Shown one piece after another: positions 45,932 to 55,738 of a stretch of 64,000 bases of DNA. A program made the position numbers and the translations under genes. Below the pieces are notes generated by a model. The model saw only the letters and a list, made by a program, of their open reading frames with translations, was not told the DNA's origin and did no database searches. The stretch spans positions 194,001 to 258,000 of the forward strand of contig NZ_LMDP01000003.1 in assembly GCF_001425835.1 (NCBI RefSeq), in the 5' to 3' direction. Within the stretch, counting starts at the first letter, position 1; every line of letters starts with the position of its first letter. The DNA is from Afipia sp. Root123D2 (GTDB taxonomy: Bacteria > Pseudomonadota > Alphaproteobacteria > Rhizobiales > Xanthobacteraceae).

Positions 45932-46771
45932 TTAGAAGGCATCGGCAGCACGGGTCTGAGCCCAGCGCTGAACGCGGTTGATCGCAAGAATAATGAGAAA
46001 CGAGACCACCAGCATGATGACGGCAATCGCGGTTGCATCGGCGTAGCGGAATTCCGACAGCCGGATGACAATGAGCAGCGGAGCGATCTCCGAGACATTC
46101 GGCAGGTTGCCGGCGATGAAGATCACCGAGCCGTACTCGCCGACCGCACGGGCAAAGGCGAGTGCGAAGCCGGTGAGAATAGCCGGGGTCAGGCTCGGCA
46201 GTATCACCTTGGTGATGACATGCCAGCGATTGGCGCCAAGGCTGGCCGCCGCTTCCTCTACTTCCGCCTCAAGATCCTGCAACACCGGCTGCACGGTGCG
46301 CACGACGAATGGAAAGCCGATGAAGATCATCGCTACAAATATTCCGAGCGGTCTGAACGCCACCTTGATACCGAGTTCGGCAAGCGGCGCGCCGAGCCAG
46401 CCCTTTTGCGCGAACAGCGCGGTCAGCGCGACGCCGGCCACCGCAGTCGGCAGCGCGAACGGAATGTCGACGATGGCGTCGAAAATCCGGCGGCCCGGGA
46501 ACCGGTAACGCACCAGCGCCCAGACGATGATCAATCCCATCACCAAATTCACAAGCGACGCGGCGAAGGCGAGCCCGAACGAAATCCTCAAAGCGTTGAG
46601 GGTGCGGCGGCTGGTGAGGATTGCCACAAACTGGTCGAAGGACAGTTCGTAGGTCTTGAAGAACAGGCCGGCGAGCGGAATGAGCACGACAATCGAAAGC
46701 CATGTCAGAGTCAGCCCCATGGTGAGGCCAAACCCCGGCAATGTCCTCTTTCGTCCTGACCCTCCGCTCAC
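45932..46771 (-). CDS. cysT: Sulfate ABC transporter permease subunit CysT
   Basis: This protein is 279 aa from GTG 46771, which has GCAGGAG eight bases upstream; the longer open frame upstream mirrors the binding-protein gene and is rejected. Membrane helices start at about residue 20. The EAA-type loop VEEAAASLGANRWHVITKVILPSL is present, as is ARAVGEYGSVIFIAGNLP, typical of CysT/CysU. It lies 28 bases after sbp. Confidence 0.92.
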   Translation of the reverse strand: MSGGSGRKRTLPGFGLTMGLTLTWLSIVVLIPLAGLFFKTYELSFDQFVAILTSRRTLNALRISFGLAFAASLVNLVMGLIIVWALVRYRFPGRRIFDAIVDIPFALPTAVAGVALTALFAQKGWLGAPLAELGIKVAFRPLGIFVAMIFIGFPFVVRTVQPVLQDLEAEVEEAAASLGANRWHVITKVILPSLTPAILTGFALAFARAVGEYGSVIFIAGNLPNVSEIAPLLIVIRLSEFRYADATAIAVIMLVVSFLIILAINRVQRWAQTRAADAF

Positions 46772-46799
46772 GGTGCGCTCCTGCGTCAGCTTTCCGGAA

Positions 46800-47789
46800 T
46801 CAGTTCTTGTAGATCTGATCGAAAACGCCACCTTCGCTGAAGTGTTCCTTCTGGGCCTTGGTCCAACCGCCGAACATGTCGTCGATCGTAAAAAGATCAA
46901 CCCTTGCAAAGTCGGCGGCAAACTTCTTCGCAACCTCCGGGTCGCGCGGCCGGTAGTAATTGCGCCCCGCGATCTCCTGACCTTCCTTGGTATACCAGTA
47001 CTTGAGATAAGCTTCGGCCACGGCGCGCGTGCCTTTCTTGTCGGCGACCTTGTCGACGATCGCGACAGGAGGCTCGGCGAGAATCGACAGCGACGGCGCG
47101 ACGATCTCGAACTTGTCCTTGCCGAACTCTCTTACCGCCAGGAATGCTTCGTTCTCCCAGGCCAGCAGCACGTCACCGACGCCGCGCTCGACGAAGGTCA
47201 CGGTCGAGCCGCGCGCGCCCGTATCCAGCACCGGCACGTTCTTGAAAATATTGCTGACGAATGCCTTTGCCTTGTCTTCCGAGCCGAACTTCTTCCGCGC
47301 ATAGCCCCACGCCGCAAGGTAATTCCACCGCGCGCCACCCGATGTCTTGGGGTTCGGCGTGATGACGCTGACACCCGGCTTGATCAGATCGTCCCAATCC
47401 TTGATGCCTTTTGGATTGCCCTTGCGGACCAGAAACACAATCGTCGACGTGTAAGGCGACGAATTCCGCGGCAGACGCTTCTGCCAGTCCTTGTCGAGGA
47501 ATCCCTTGCTGGCGATCGCATCGATGTCGTAGGCCAGCGCAAGCGTCACAACATCAGCCTGCAATCCGTCGATCACCGAACGCGCCTGTGACCCGGAGCC
47601 GCCATGAGACTGCTTGATCTCGACGGTCTTGCCGGTTTCTTTTTGATAGGCCGCGACGAAGGCCTTGTTGAAATCGGCATAGAGCTCACGCGTCGGATCA
47701 TAGGATACGTTGAGCAGCGAGATATTCGCAGCGTAGGCGGAGCTAGCCCACAGCACACTGACTACTACGAGAAAAATGCGGCGAACCAT
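46800..47789 (-). CDS. sbp: Periplasmic sulfate-binding protein
   Basis: This protein is 329 aa from ATG 47789; GGAG lies five bases upstream. The signal peptide ends at ASSAYAA. The mature protein shows the sulfate-binding hallmarks [49 protein letters not shown] and [14 protein letters not shown]. It delivers sulfate or thiosulfate to CysTWA. It is 121 bases from cysH and may have its own promoter in that gap. Confidence 0.93.
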   Translation of the reverse strand: MVRRIFLVVVSVLWASSAYAANISLLNVSYDPTRELYADFNKAFVAAYQKETGKTVEIKQSHGGSGSQARSVIDGLQADVVTLALAYDIDAIASKGFLDKDWQKRLPRNSSPYTSTIVFLVRKGNPKGIKDWDDLIKPGVSVITPNPKTSGGARWNYLAAWGYARKKFGSEDKAKAFVSNIFKNVPVLDTGARGSTVTFVERGVGDVLLAWENEAFLAVREFGKDKFEIVAPSLSILAEPPVAIVDKVADKKGTRAVAEAYLKYWYTKEGQEIAGRNYYRPRDPEVAKKFAADFARVDLFTIDDMFGGWTKAQKEHFSEGGVFDQIYKN

Positions 47790-47910
47790 TTTGATCTCCA
47801 TCTGATCCGGCAGCATCAGCCCGCCGAAGGCTCGCGCGAAACTCGGGAAGAACCGCGCTCAAGTCAACGAAACGCGATTTCATAGTTCCGACGGTTGCAG
47901 AGCGAACATC

Positions 47911-48654
47911 CTACGAAGTCTTCGTCACGTGGATGCCGCATTCCGTCTTGCCCTTTCCGCGCCATCGGCCTGCGCGAGGGTCCTCGCCGGGCAGTGTCCG
48001 GCTCGTGCAAGGCATACATCCGATCGATGCGAAACCCGATGCGACAAGTGGATGCGCGGGGAGATTCATCGTTGCATAGAGAGCCTTCAATTCATCCTGC
48101 GTGACGTTCGCCAGCGGATTGAATTTCAGACGTTCGCCGTCGGCCTCCACCACCGGAATCGCGGCGCGATCTCCGCCCTGAAAACGCTTGCGGCCATTCA
48201 ACCACGCTTCGAACGGGGTGAGCGCGCGCGCCAGAGGCTCAACCTTGCGCAGGAAGCAGCAACGATCCGGGTTCGATAACCATAGCTCGCGATCCTTGTC
48301 CTCGCGATCGAGATCGGCTTCGAGCGGATGAATCGTGCGAACGTCCTGCAGCCCCAGCAGCGCGGTCAGGGTATCGCGATAAGTCAGCGTTTCCTCGAAC
48401 AGCCATCCGGTATCGAGAAACACAACAGGAATCGCAGGGTCGACGTCAGCGACATATTTCAGGAGTGCTGCGGATTCAGTACCGAACGACGACACCACCG
48501 CGAGCCTGCTGCGCCCCACCACTTTAAGCGCCGCTGAAATCACTTCAGCGGGCGCCGCCTGCTCCAGGTCGCGATCAAGCCGTTCAGCCAGCACCGTCGT
48601 CAAGGTCGACGCCGGGCCAGACTCGGACAGGAATGATGGGCTTGCTGAGGTCAT
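47911..48654 (-). CDS. cysH: Phosphoadenylyl-/adenylyl-sulfate reductase
   Basis: This protein is 247 aa from ATG 48654, overlapping the DUF934 stop (ATGA). PP-loop region VVSSFGTESAALL, FLDTGWLFEETL, then paired cysteines DRCCFLRK and IGCMPCTSRTLPGEDPRAGRW...ECGIH. The CC...CxxC set ligates a [4Fe-4S] cluster, so APS is the likely substrate as in many plants and rhizobia. Reduces activated sulfate to sulfite with thioredoxin. Confidence 0.93.
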   Translation of the reverse strand: MTSASPSFLSESGPASTLTTVLAERLDRDLEQAAPAEVISAALKVVGRSRLAVVSSFGTESAALLKYVADVDPAIPVVFLDTGWLFEETLTYRDTLTALLGLQDVRTIHPLEADLDREDKDRELWLSNPDRCCFLRKVEPLARALTPFEAWLNGRKRFQGGDRAAIPVVEADGERLKFNPLANVTQDELKALYATMNLPAHPLVASGFASIGCMPCTSRTLPGEDPRAGRWRGKGKTECGIHVTKTS

Positions 48655-49163
48655 GGGTTGGCGCCGGCGATATTGAATCCGAGGCGCCGACGGAACGCGG
48701 GGACACGGCCGTCGCCGGTCGGCTGATAGAACACCGAATAACGCTTCGCCACGCCCGCGAAGGCCTCGGCATCGCTGTCCTTCTTGACGCTGAAGGTATC
48801 GAAGCCGGCACGCAGCATGAACACGAACTGATCGCGCAGCACCTGACCGGTCGCCCGCAGTTCGCCGCGATAGGCGTATCGCTCCCGCAGGATTCGCGCC
48901 TGCGAATAGGCACGGCCATCCTTGAAGGTCGGAAACACTAAACCCACCACCGCAAGCTGCGAAAGACACGGCACCAGATCGTCGAGATCGCGATTGTTCG
49001 GCCAGATCACCCCGACCTTGCCGTCGCGGGCAAGAATTCCGTCGGGATCGGCGAGAAACCGCGCGGCAGAAATCAGAATTCCCCCGCGATCCGGGATGGA
49101 ATCCTCATCGGCGAGTGCAACGAACTCGTCATCGACGACATGATTTCCCTTAACGAGTGGCAT
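48651..49163 (-). CDS. DUF934 family protein of the sulfite reductase operon
   Basis: This protein is 170 aa from ATG 49163, which lies inside the end of cysI. It contains GGILISAARFLAD, VIWPNNRDLDDLVPCLSQLAVVGLVFPTFKDGRAYSQARILRERYAYRGELRATG and FGFDTF-like text typical of DUF934. Members always sit with sulfite reductase and are thought to assist it, possibly as an electron-transfer or assembly factor. Overlaps on both sides show tight coupling. Confidence 0.9.
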   Translation of the reverse strand: MPLVKGNHVVDDEFVALADEDSIPDRGGILISAARFLADPDGILARDGKVGVIWPNNRDLDDLVPCLSQLAVVGLVFPTFKDGRAYSQARILRERYAYRGELRATGQVLRDQFVFMLRAGFDTFSVKKDSDAEAFAGVAKRYSVFYQPTGDGRVPAFRRRLGFNIAGANP

Positions 49164-50805
49164 AGACCCGCTCCTTGAATGGCGTGACGCCGAGGCGCTT
49201 GACGGCATCGACAAACAGCTCATCGGGGCGCTGGCGCAGCGCGAGATAGGCCTCGACGATATCCTCGACGACGTCGGCCACCTGATCGTAAGGCACGGCT
49301 GGTCCGATCAGCGTGCCGAGCGCGGCATCCTCGTCGGCGCGGCCGCCGATTGTCACCTGATAGAATTCCTGCCCGTTCTTCTCGACGCCGAGAATTCCGA
49401 TGTGACCGACGTGATGATGACCGCAGGCGTTGATGCATCCGGAAATATTGATGTGTAATCGCCCAATCAGCGCGGCGGTATCCGGATTGGCGAAACGGCG
49501 CGTCAGCTCCTGCGCGATCGGGATCGATCGCGCATTGGCAAGCGAGCAGTAATCCAGCCCCGGGCAGGAAATGATATCCGACACCAGATTGACATTGGCG
49601 GTCGCGACGCCAACCTGATCCAGCGCGCGCCACAGCGCCGGCAGATCGCGCTGCGCGACATGAGGCAGCGCCAGATTCTGCTCGTGGCCGACACGGATTT
49701 CTCCGAACGAATATTTGTCGGCAAGATCGGCAATCTCGTCCATCTGTTTGGCTGTCGCATCGCCGGGCGTGCCGCCCACCTGCTTCAATGGCACGGTGAC
49801 GATGGCATAGCCCGGCACCTTGTGCGGCGCGACCGAGTTCTTGTGCCACGCCTCGAAGTTCGGATTCTGCGCCGCCTTGCGTAGCTGCTCGGGATTGTCA
49901 GCGAGCGTCTCGTAGGCCGGATAGGTGAACCGCGAGCGGATATCCTCGATCTCGGGGTCGTTGAGCGTCAACGCGCCGTTACGAATACGACGCCACTCTT
50001 CCTCGACCTCCTGCTTGAATCTCTCGATACCAAGCTCGTGGACGAGAATCTTGATGCGCGCCTTGTAGATGTTGTCGCGGCGGCCGTACTGATTGTAGAC
50101 CCGCAGGATCGCCTCGACATAGGTCAGGATGTCGTGGCGGCTGACGAATTCGTTGATGGTCTTGGCAAGAAACGGCGTGCGGCCGAGACCGCCGCCGACC
50201 ATCACCTCGAAGCCCGCCTCCCCTTCCGCGTTGCGATAGATGCGCAGGCCGATATCGTGAATTCGGATCGCCGCGCGGTCCTGTTCGGACGCGGTCACGG
50301 CAAACTTGAATTTGCGCGGCAGGAACGAGAACTCCGGATGCAGCGTCGTGTGCTGCCGCAGGATTTCCGCCCAGATGCGCGGATCCTCGACTTCGCCCGG
50401 AACCACACCGCCCCATTGGTCCGCGGTGACGTTGCGGGTGCAGTTGCCGCTGGTCTGGATGCCGTGGATTCCGACCTCGGCGAGGTCGGCCATCGCTTCC
50501 GGCAGATCGGACAGCTTGATCCAGTGAAACTGGATGTTCTGACGCGTGGTGAAATGACCATAACCGCGTTCGTATTTTCGCGCGACATGGGCAAGCCGGC
50601 GCAACTGCGCCGATGACAGGGTGCCGTAGGGAATCGCAATCCGCAGCATGTAAGCATGAAGCTGCAAATAGACGCCGTTCATCAGGCGTAGCGACTTGAA
50701 TTCGTCCTCGGTCAGCTCGCCGGACAGGCGGCGCGCGACCTGATCGCGAAACTCGGAGACGCGTTCGTTGACGATGGTACGGTCGAGTTCGTCGTAAGCA
50801 TACAT
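49150..50805 (-). CDS. cysI: Assimilatory sulfite (nitrite/sulfite-type) reductase hemoprotein
   Basis: This protein is 551 aa from ATG 50805. Two ferredoxin-like repeats and the siroheme/[4Fe-4S] motif: TSGNCTRNVTADQWGG, then SCPGLDYCSLA (Cx5C) and GCINACGHHH (Cx3C). It reduces sulfite to sulfide with six electrons. No CysJ flavoprotein is adjacent, so ferredoxin or another donor is likely, as in other alphaproteobacteria. Its start follows closely after DUF2849. Confidence 0.93.
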   Translation of the reverse strand: MYAYDELDRTIVNERVSEFRDQVARRLSGELTEDEFKSLRLMNGVYLQLHAYMLRIAIPYGTLSSAQLRRLAHVARKYERGYGHFTTRQNIQFHWIKLSDLPEAMADLAEVGIHGIQTSGNCTRNVTADQWGGVVPGEVEDPRIWAEILRQHTTLHPEFSFLPRKFKFAVTASEQDRAAIRIHDIGLRIYRNAEGEAGFEVMVGGGLGRTPFLAKTINEFVSRHDILTYVEAILRVYNQYGRRDNIYKARIKILVHELGIERFKQEVEEEWRRIRNGALTLNDPEIEDIRSRFTYPAYETLADNPEQLRKAAQNPNFEAWHKNSVAPHKVPGYAIVTVPLKQVGGTPGDATAKQMDEIADLADKYSFGEIRVGHEQNLALPHVAQRDLPALWRALDQVGVATANVNLVSDIISCPGLDYCSLANARSIPIAQELTRRFANPDTAALIGRLHINISGCINACGHHHVGHIGILGVEKNGQEFYQVTIGGRADEDAALGTLIGPAVPYDQVADVVEDIVEAYLALRQRPDELFVDAVKRLGVTPFKERVYATR

Positions 50806-50816
50806 CGGGATGCCCC

Positions 50817-51130
50817 TTAGGCAGACAGCCGCAGCGAAAGGTGACGCCCTCGGCGCGAATGTGCTCGCGCAGATTTCCGGGTGCGATTTTTCCATCTTTC
50901 CTGATTTCGACAGGAGCGATATAGGGGCCGATCGCAACGATCCCGTCGGCGACGGATTCCGCCAGCAGCGCGCGCGCGTCTTCGACTGTCCGCACGATCG
51001 CAGCGTCCGCAATCGTCGTTGACCAGCCATGCGCCGCCGTCCGGTAAACCACCGCGCCATCGCGCGTGCGGTTCGCCGTCACCATCGACGGACCCGTGAC
51101 CCTGATTTTCTGATCGAGAGGAGACGTCAT
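50817..51130 (-). CDS. DUF2849 family protein, with C-terminal frameshift
   Basis: From ATG 51130 (overlapping the cysG stop) the frame gives MTSPLDQKIRVTGPSMVTANR, GAVVYRTAAHGWST, DARALLAESVADGIVAIGPYIAPVEIRKDG and LREHIRAEGVTF, the whole DUF2849 domain of about 98 residues. The frame then has no stop and would run on across cysI. In the next frame TAA at 50819-50817 would end the protein as ...LRLSA; restoring one base at the CGCTGCGG run near 50835 repairs it. DUF2849 is a small partner always placed between cysG and cysI in this group. Confidence 0.75.
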
Positions 51131-52548
51131 TCCGCGGCTACGCTCAAATTGGAGAGTTGAAGAAGTTCGGCGCGCTGCCATGGCGCGGACTGCGCAACGA
51201 CATCACCGATGATGAGAATGGCCGGACCGGCTTCGACCTGCTCAGCGAGCACGGGAAGCTCGTCGAGCGTACCGACCACCGACCTGGCATCCGGGCGCGT
51301 GACCCGCGCGAACACGCCGACCGGCGTCTTCGGTGAGCGGCCAGCCGCGAGCAGTCCATCACGGATCGACGGTGCGGCGGTGATGCCCATATAGACGACT
51401 ACCGTCATCTGGACGTCCGTCAGTGCCGACCAGTCGACAGCTTCGGCGTCCTTCACCTTGTGCGCAGTCAGGAAGGTGATGCGCAGCGCCTTCTGGCGGA
51501 AGGTCAGCGGCACTTCGGATTCCGCAGCAGCGCCAAGGCCTGCGGTGATGCCGGGAATGATGGTGTAGGGAACGCCTGCCTCGCGCAACGCCGCGATTTC
51601 CTCGCCGCCGCGCCCGAAAATAAACGGATCGCCGCCTTTCAGCCGCACCGCGCGCTTGCCGGATTTCGCCGCTTCGATCAGCAGGCGATTGGTCGCGTCC
51701 TGGCCGATGCCGGGCTTGCCGATACGGCGGCCGACCGATACCCGCGCGGCGTCGCGGCGCGCACGGTCAAGCACTTCGGGTGAGACCAGGTCATCATAAA
51801 AAACAACGTCCGCATCCTGTAGCGCGCGCAGCGCCTTGACGGTCAGAAGGTCCGGATCGCCGGGACCGGCGCCGACCAGCGTGACGAAGCCCGCGCCGTT
51901 GGCCGAGGCGAACGCCGATGGATCGGAAATATTCTCAAGCTCCGCCTGCGCATCACCCGCGCGCCCGGCGAGAATCGCGGCACCGATCGGGCCATCGACG
52001 ACGCGCTCCCAGAACCGGCGGCGCAGCGACGTATCTGGAATTCTTCCGTGAATGGTTTTGCGCCAGCGCCCGATGAAGGTCGCCAGATCGCCGATGCGAG
52101 CAGGCAGCAAAGCCTCGATGCGCTCGCGCACACGCCGCGCCACCACCGGCGACGTGCCGCCAGTGCCGACCGCGACCACCACATCGCCGCGATCGACGAT
52201 TGCAGGAAAGATGAAGGTCGAATGCTGAAGATCGTCCATCACGTTGACCGGCAACCCGACCGCCTTTGCCCGCGCCGACATCGCCTCGCCAACGGCGCCG
52301 GCCCCGGCACATAGAATCGCGATGACGTGCGACAGATCTGCCGTCAGTGGATCGCCGTCGGCGCGTTCCAGCCGCGCAGACGACTCCGCATCGAGACCGG
52401 AAACCTCGTGGTCACCATCGGTCGAGAACCAGCGCACCCGTGCGCCGGCTGACATCAACAGCCGAAGTTTGGCGCGGGCCAATTCGCCGGCCCCGACCAG
52501 AACGACCGGTCCGACCTGTAAATCAAGAAACACTGGCAAAAAGCGCAT
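51127..52548 (-). CDS. cysG: Siroheme synthase (precorrin-2 dehydrogenase/ferrochelatase + uroporphyrinogen-III methyltransferase)
   Basis: This protein is 473 aa from ATG 52548; the upstream extension is a chance open frame. Residues 1 to about 205 form the NAD-dependent dehydrogenase/chelatase part (VVLVGAGELARAKLRLL, TGGTSPVVARRVRERIE). From about 215 it is a SAM methyltransferase: VTLVGAGPGDPDLLTVKALRAL, LKGGDPFIFGRGGEEI, TVVVYMGI. It makes the siroheme used by CysI, hence the operon. First gene of the minus-strand arm. Confidence 0.93.
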   Translation of the reverse strand: MRFLPVFLDLQVGPVVLVGAGELARAKLRLLMSAGARVRWFSTDGDHEVSGLDAESSARLERADGDPLTADLSHVIAILCAGAGAVGEAMSARAKAVGLPVNVMDDLQHSTFIFPAIVDRGDVVVAVGTGGTSPVVARRVRERIEALLPARIGDLATFIGRWRKTIHGRIPDTSLRRRFWERVVDGPIGAAILAGRAGDAQAELENISDPSAFASANGAGFVTLVGAGPGDPDLLTVKALRALQDADVVFYDDLVSPEVLDRARRDAARVSVGRRIGKPGIGQDATNRLLIEAAKSGKRAVRLKGGDPFIFGRGGEEIAALREAGVPYTIIPGITAGLGAAAESEVPLTFRQKALRITFLTAHKVKDAEAVDWSALTDVQMTVVVYMGITAAPSIRDGLLAAGRSPKTPVGVFARVTRPDARSVVGTLDELPVLAEQVEAGPAILIIGDVVAQSAPWQRAELLQLSNLSVAAE

Positions 52549-52575
52549 CGGAACTCTGCTTCCCCAATTACAGGG

Positions 52576-52635
52576 TTGACTGAAATTATTTTCTATATAT
52601 CTATCTTCAAGTCGCCGCAAAGAGAAAATTATTTC
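52576..52635. promoter_or_regulatory. cysG/cysD divergent control region with paired GAAA-N4-TTTC palindromes
   Basis: The 431-base gap between cysG and cysD has one AT-rich patch. It contains GAAATTATTTTC (52582-52593) and GAAAATTATTTC (52624-52635), both GAAA-N4-TTTC, 42 bases apart (four helical turns). A TTGACT (52576) with TATCTA 16 bases on (52598) could be a promoter toward cysD, overlapping the first box. The rest of the gap (52650-52979) is GC-rich and carries no gene that could be supported. Confidence 0.5.
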
Positions 52636-52979
52636 TTCTATTTTGCAACGCAACCGTGGAAGTTTTTGCCACCAGACGCCCAGCGGCAGAGATGCATCTT
52701 CTCGTGAACGATCTTCGTCTGAGTCATCATCAAGAACCGTGCCATGCTCGACTGGTGCGGATGGCCGACTGGCGGATGACGGAAACCGCTCCCGACAGGG
52801 GTCGAACACCCGCGTCCGCCGCTCAGCCGATCGGCGAATGCCTCCGGCCAAAGACACGATCGAACGGCCAGGCGATGGCCTCCCGGTCGAGCCGGTTTCG
52901 CATCCCGCCTGCCAAATTCTCGTCTCTTCAGAAATCGACGGCCCTGCGCATGACGCCCGCGCCGGGCACGGAGTAAGTG

Positions 52980-53792
52980 ATGCAGCCCCACCCATCAATG
53001 GATCATCTCGACGAACTCGAGGCGCAGAGCATCTACATTCTGCGCGAAGCTTTCGGCCGCCTCAAAAAGCTGGCGTTGCTGTGGTCGCTTGGCAAAGATT
53101 CCAACGTGATGATCTGGCTCGCCCGCAAGGCGTTCTTCGGCAAGGTGCCGTTTCCGGCGATGCACGTCGACACCGGCAAGAAGTTTCCGGAGATGTATGC
53201 GTTCCGCGATCACTACGGGAAAGCATGGGACCTCGATCTGCGCATCGAGCCTTGCCCGCCGATCGACGCGGTCGATCCGACATTGCCGCCCGCGGCGCGA
53301 TCCGCTGCGCGCAAGACCGAGGGATTGAAGCTCGCGCTCGCGAAGTACGGCTTTGATGGCCTGATCGCCGGCATCCGCCGCGACGAGGAAGCAACCCGCG
53401 CCAAGGAGCGCGTGTTCTCGCCACGCGGCACCGAAGGCGGCTGGGATGTACGAGATCAACCGCCGGAATTCTGGGACCAGTTCAACGCGTCGCCGCCACC
53501 CGGCTCGCATTTGCGGATTCACCCGATCCTGCATTGGACCGAGTCCGACATCTGGGCCTACACCCAGCGCGAGAACATCCCGATCATCCCGCTGTATCTG
53601 TCCAACAACGGCAAACGCTATCGCTCGCTCGGCGATTCCGACATCACCTTCCCGGTGGCGTCGAACGCATCGAATATCGACGAAATTCTTGCCGAACTGA
53701 ACAGCACCAAGGTTCCGGAACGAGCCGGACGGGCGCTGGACCACGAAACCGAAGATGCCTTCGAGCGGCTTCGCGTCGCCGGCTATCTCTGA
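52980..53792 (+). CDS. cysD: Sulfate adenylyltransferase small subunit
   Basis: This protein is 270 aa from ATG 52980; GGAG lies seven bases upstream. PP-loop LWSLGKDSNVMIWLARKAF, then FPAMHVDTGKKFPEMYAFRD, DGLIAGIRRDEEATRAKERVFS, RIHPILHWTESDIWAYTQREN. It forms APS from ATP and sulfate together with CysN's GTPase activity. First gene of the plus-strand arm, 21 bases before cysNC. Confidence 0.93.
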   Translation: MQPHPSMDHLDELEAQSIYILREAFGRLKKLALLWSLGKDSNVMIWLARKAFFGKVPFPAMHVDTGKKFPEMYAFRDHYGKAWDLDLRIEPCPPIDAVDPTLPPAARSAARKTEGLKLALAKYGFDGLIAGIRRDEEATRAKERVFSPRGTEGGWDVRDQPPEFWDQFNASPPPGSHLRIHPILHWTESDIWAYTQRENIPIIPLYLSNNGKRYRSLGDSDITFPVASNASNIDEILAELNSTKVPERAGRALDHETEDAFERLRVAGYL

Positions 53793-53812
53793 CGCGAACA
53801 GTGAGTGCGCGC

Positions 53813-55729
53813 ATGAACATGATCGTCCCCAAGGCAAGTCTCGCAACGCCCAACGGCACCACCCGGCCGCAGGTTCGCATCGTCATCGTCGGCCACGTCG
53901 ACCACGGCAAATCAACATTGGTCGGCCGCCTGCTGCATGAAACCGGCAGCCTTCCCGACGGCAAGCTCGAGATGCTGAAGGCGATCAGCACCCGGCGCGG
54001 CATGCCGTTCGAATGGTCGTTCCTGCTCGATGCGCTGCAGACCGAGCGCGATCAGGGCATCACCATCGACACCACCCAGATCCGTTTCCGCACCCAGTCG
54101 CGCGACGTCGTGCTGATCGACGCGCCAGGCCATGCTGAATTTTTACGCAACATGATCACCGGCGCGTCACAGGCCGACGGCGCCGTGCTGATTATTGATG
54201 CACTGGAAGGCGTGCGCGACCAGACCCGCCGCCACGGCTATTTGCTGCATTTGCTGGGCGTGAAGCAGGTTGCGGTCGTCGTCAACAAGATGGACCGCGT
54301 CGAGTTCAGCGAAGCACGCTTCAATGAGATCAGCGACGAGATTTCCGCTCATCTCACCGGCCTCGGCGTGACACCGTCTGCGATTATCCCGATTTCCGCG
54401 CGCGACGGCGACGGCGTCGCTGACCTCACCCCGCGCATCGGCTGGTACAAGGGGCCGACCGTGGTCGGCGCCCTCGATACGCTCACGCCGGCCCGCGCTC
54501 TGACTGAGCTGCCGCTGCGCCTGCCGGTGCAGGCCATCTACAAATTCGACGACAGGCGCATCGTTGCGGGACGCATCGAATCCGGTCACCTCGCCACCGG
54601 CGACGAAATCGTCATCATGCCCGCCGGCAAGATCGCGAAAATCAAGTCGGTCGAAAGCTGGCCGATCACTCCGATCGCGGGACGCCAGACAGCCGGCCGC
54701 TCGGTCGGCATCACGCTCGACCGCGAACTGTTTCTCGAGCGCGGCGACATTATCGCCCACGCCAATACCGCGCCGCGCGACACCCGGCGCCTCCGTGCGC
54801 GAATTTTCTGGCTGCACGATGCATCGCTCAAAGCAGGCGCGTCGGTCCTGGTGCGTCTCGGCACCATGGAAACCCGCGCCACTATCGTCGCCATCGAAAA
54901 AGCCGTCGATCCCGGCGAGCTTGCCAGCGTCGAGACTGCGGCGATCGCTCGCAACCATGTCGGCGAAATCGATATCTCGCTGGCGAAACCGATCGCCGCC
55001 GATCCGTATATCGACAATCCGCGCACCGGCCGGCTCGTCATCGAGGTCAATGGCCGGATCGCCGGCGGCGGTCTTGTGCTCAGCGTCGATGCCGGACAGC
55101 GCGCTATCCCGGTCGATATCGTACCGGTCGAGTCGGCCTTGCGACCGGACGAGCGCTCGGCGCGCTATCGCCATTCCGGCGCGGTGATCTGGTTCACCGG
55201 CCTGCCCGGCTCCGGAAAATCCACCCTGGCACTTGCGCTCGAGCGTCGGTTGTTCAGCCGCGGCGGCTCACCGATCCTGCTCGACGGCGACACGCTGCGC
55301 GCCGGCCTCAACGGCGACCTCGGCTTCTCCGATCAGGACCGCGCCGAAAACATCCGCCGTCTCGCCGAAGTCGCGACGCATCTGGCCCGCAATGGCCACA
55401 TCGCCATCGTCGCCGCGGTGTCGCCGTCGGCGGCCGACCGGGCCGCGGCGCGCAACATCGCAGACAGCGCGTTCCGCGAAATCCACATTTCGACCCCGGC
55501 CGACGTCTGCGAGGCGCGCGATCCCAAGGGGCATTACGCCAAGGCGCGGGCCGGCAACCTCAAGAGCTTCACGGGCATTTCCAACACCTATGAGAACCCG
55601 GCGGCCGCCGAACTCGTCATCGACACCTCGACGCGCACCGTCGCCGCGGCGGCCGACGAAATCGAGCGGATGCTCGCCAACAGCGGTGTGCTGTTCGACG
55701 AATTGACCGATCTCGCCGCCAATATCTGA
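53813..55729 (+). CDS. cysN/cysC: Bifunctional sulfate adenylyltransferase GTPase subunit / APS kinase
   Basis: This protein is 638 aa from ATG 53813; a GTG at 53801 is an alternative. N-terminal EF-Tu-like GTPase: VGHVDHGKST, DAPGHAEFL, NKMD, plus beta-barrel domains. From about residue 460 an APS kinase: WFTGLPGSGKSTLALAL, LLDGDTLRAGL, LGFSDQDRAENIRR, KARAGNLKSFTGI. The fusion yields PAPS directly. A rho-independent terminator follows. Confidence 0.92.
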   Translation: MNMIVPKASLATPNGTTRPQVRIVIVGHVDHGKSTLVGRLLHETGSLPDGKLEMLKAISTRRGMPFEWSFLLDALQTERDQGITIDTTQIRFRTQSRDVVLIDAPGHAEFLRNMITGASQADGAVLIIDALEGVRDQTRRHGYLLHLLGVKQVAVVVNKMDRVEFSEARFNEISDEISAHLTGLGVTPSAIIPISARDGDGVADLTPRIGWYKGPTVVGALDTLTPARALTELPLRLPVQAIYKFDDRRIVAGRIESGHLATGDEIVIMPAGKIAKIKSVESWPITPIAGRQTAGRSVGITLDRELFLERGDIIAHANTAPRDTRRLRARIFWLHDASLKAGASVLVRLGTMETRATIVAIEKAVDPGELASVETAAIARNHVGEIDISLAKPIAADPYIDNPRTGRLVIEVNGRIAGGGLVLSVDAGQRAIPVDIVPVESALRPDERSARYRHSGAVIWFTGLPGSGKSTLALALERRLFSRGGSPILLDGDTLRAGLNGDLGFSDQDRAENIRRLAEVATHLARNGHIAIVAAVSPSAADRAAARNIADSAFREIHISTPADVCEARDPKGHYAKARAGNLKSFTGISNTYENPAAAELVIDTSTRTVAAAADEIERMLANSGVLFDELTDLAANI

Positions 55730-55738
55730 CGCAACGAC

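Noticed and set aside
49979-50816. Minus-strand frame continuing DUF2849 to 400 codons inside cysI
   Set aside because: The text after residue 98 has no family character and lies over cysI, a well-defined gene in another frame.
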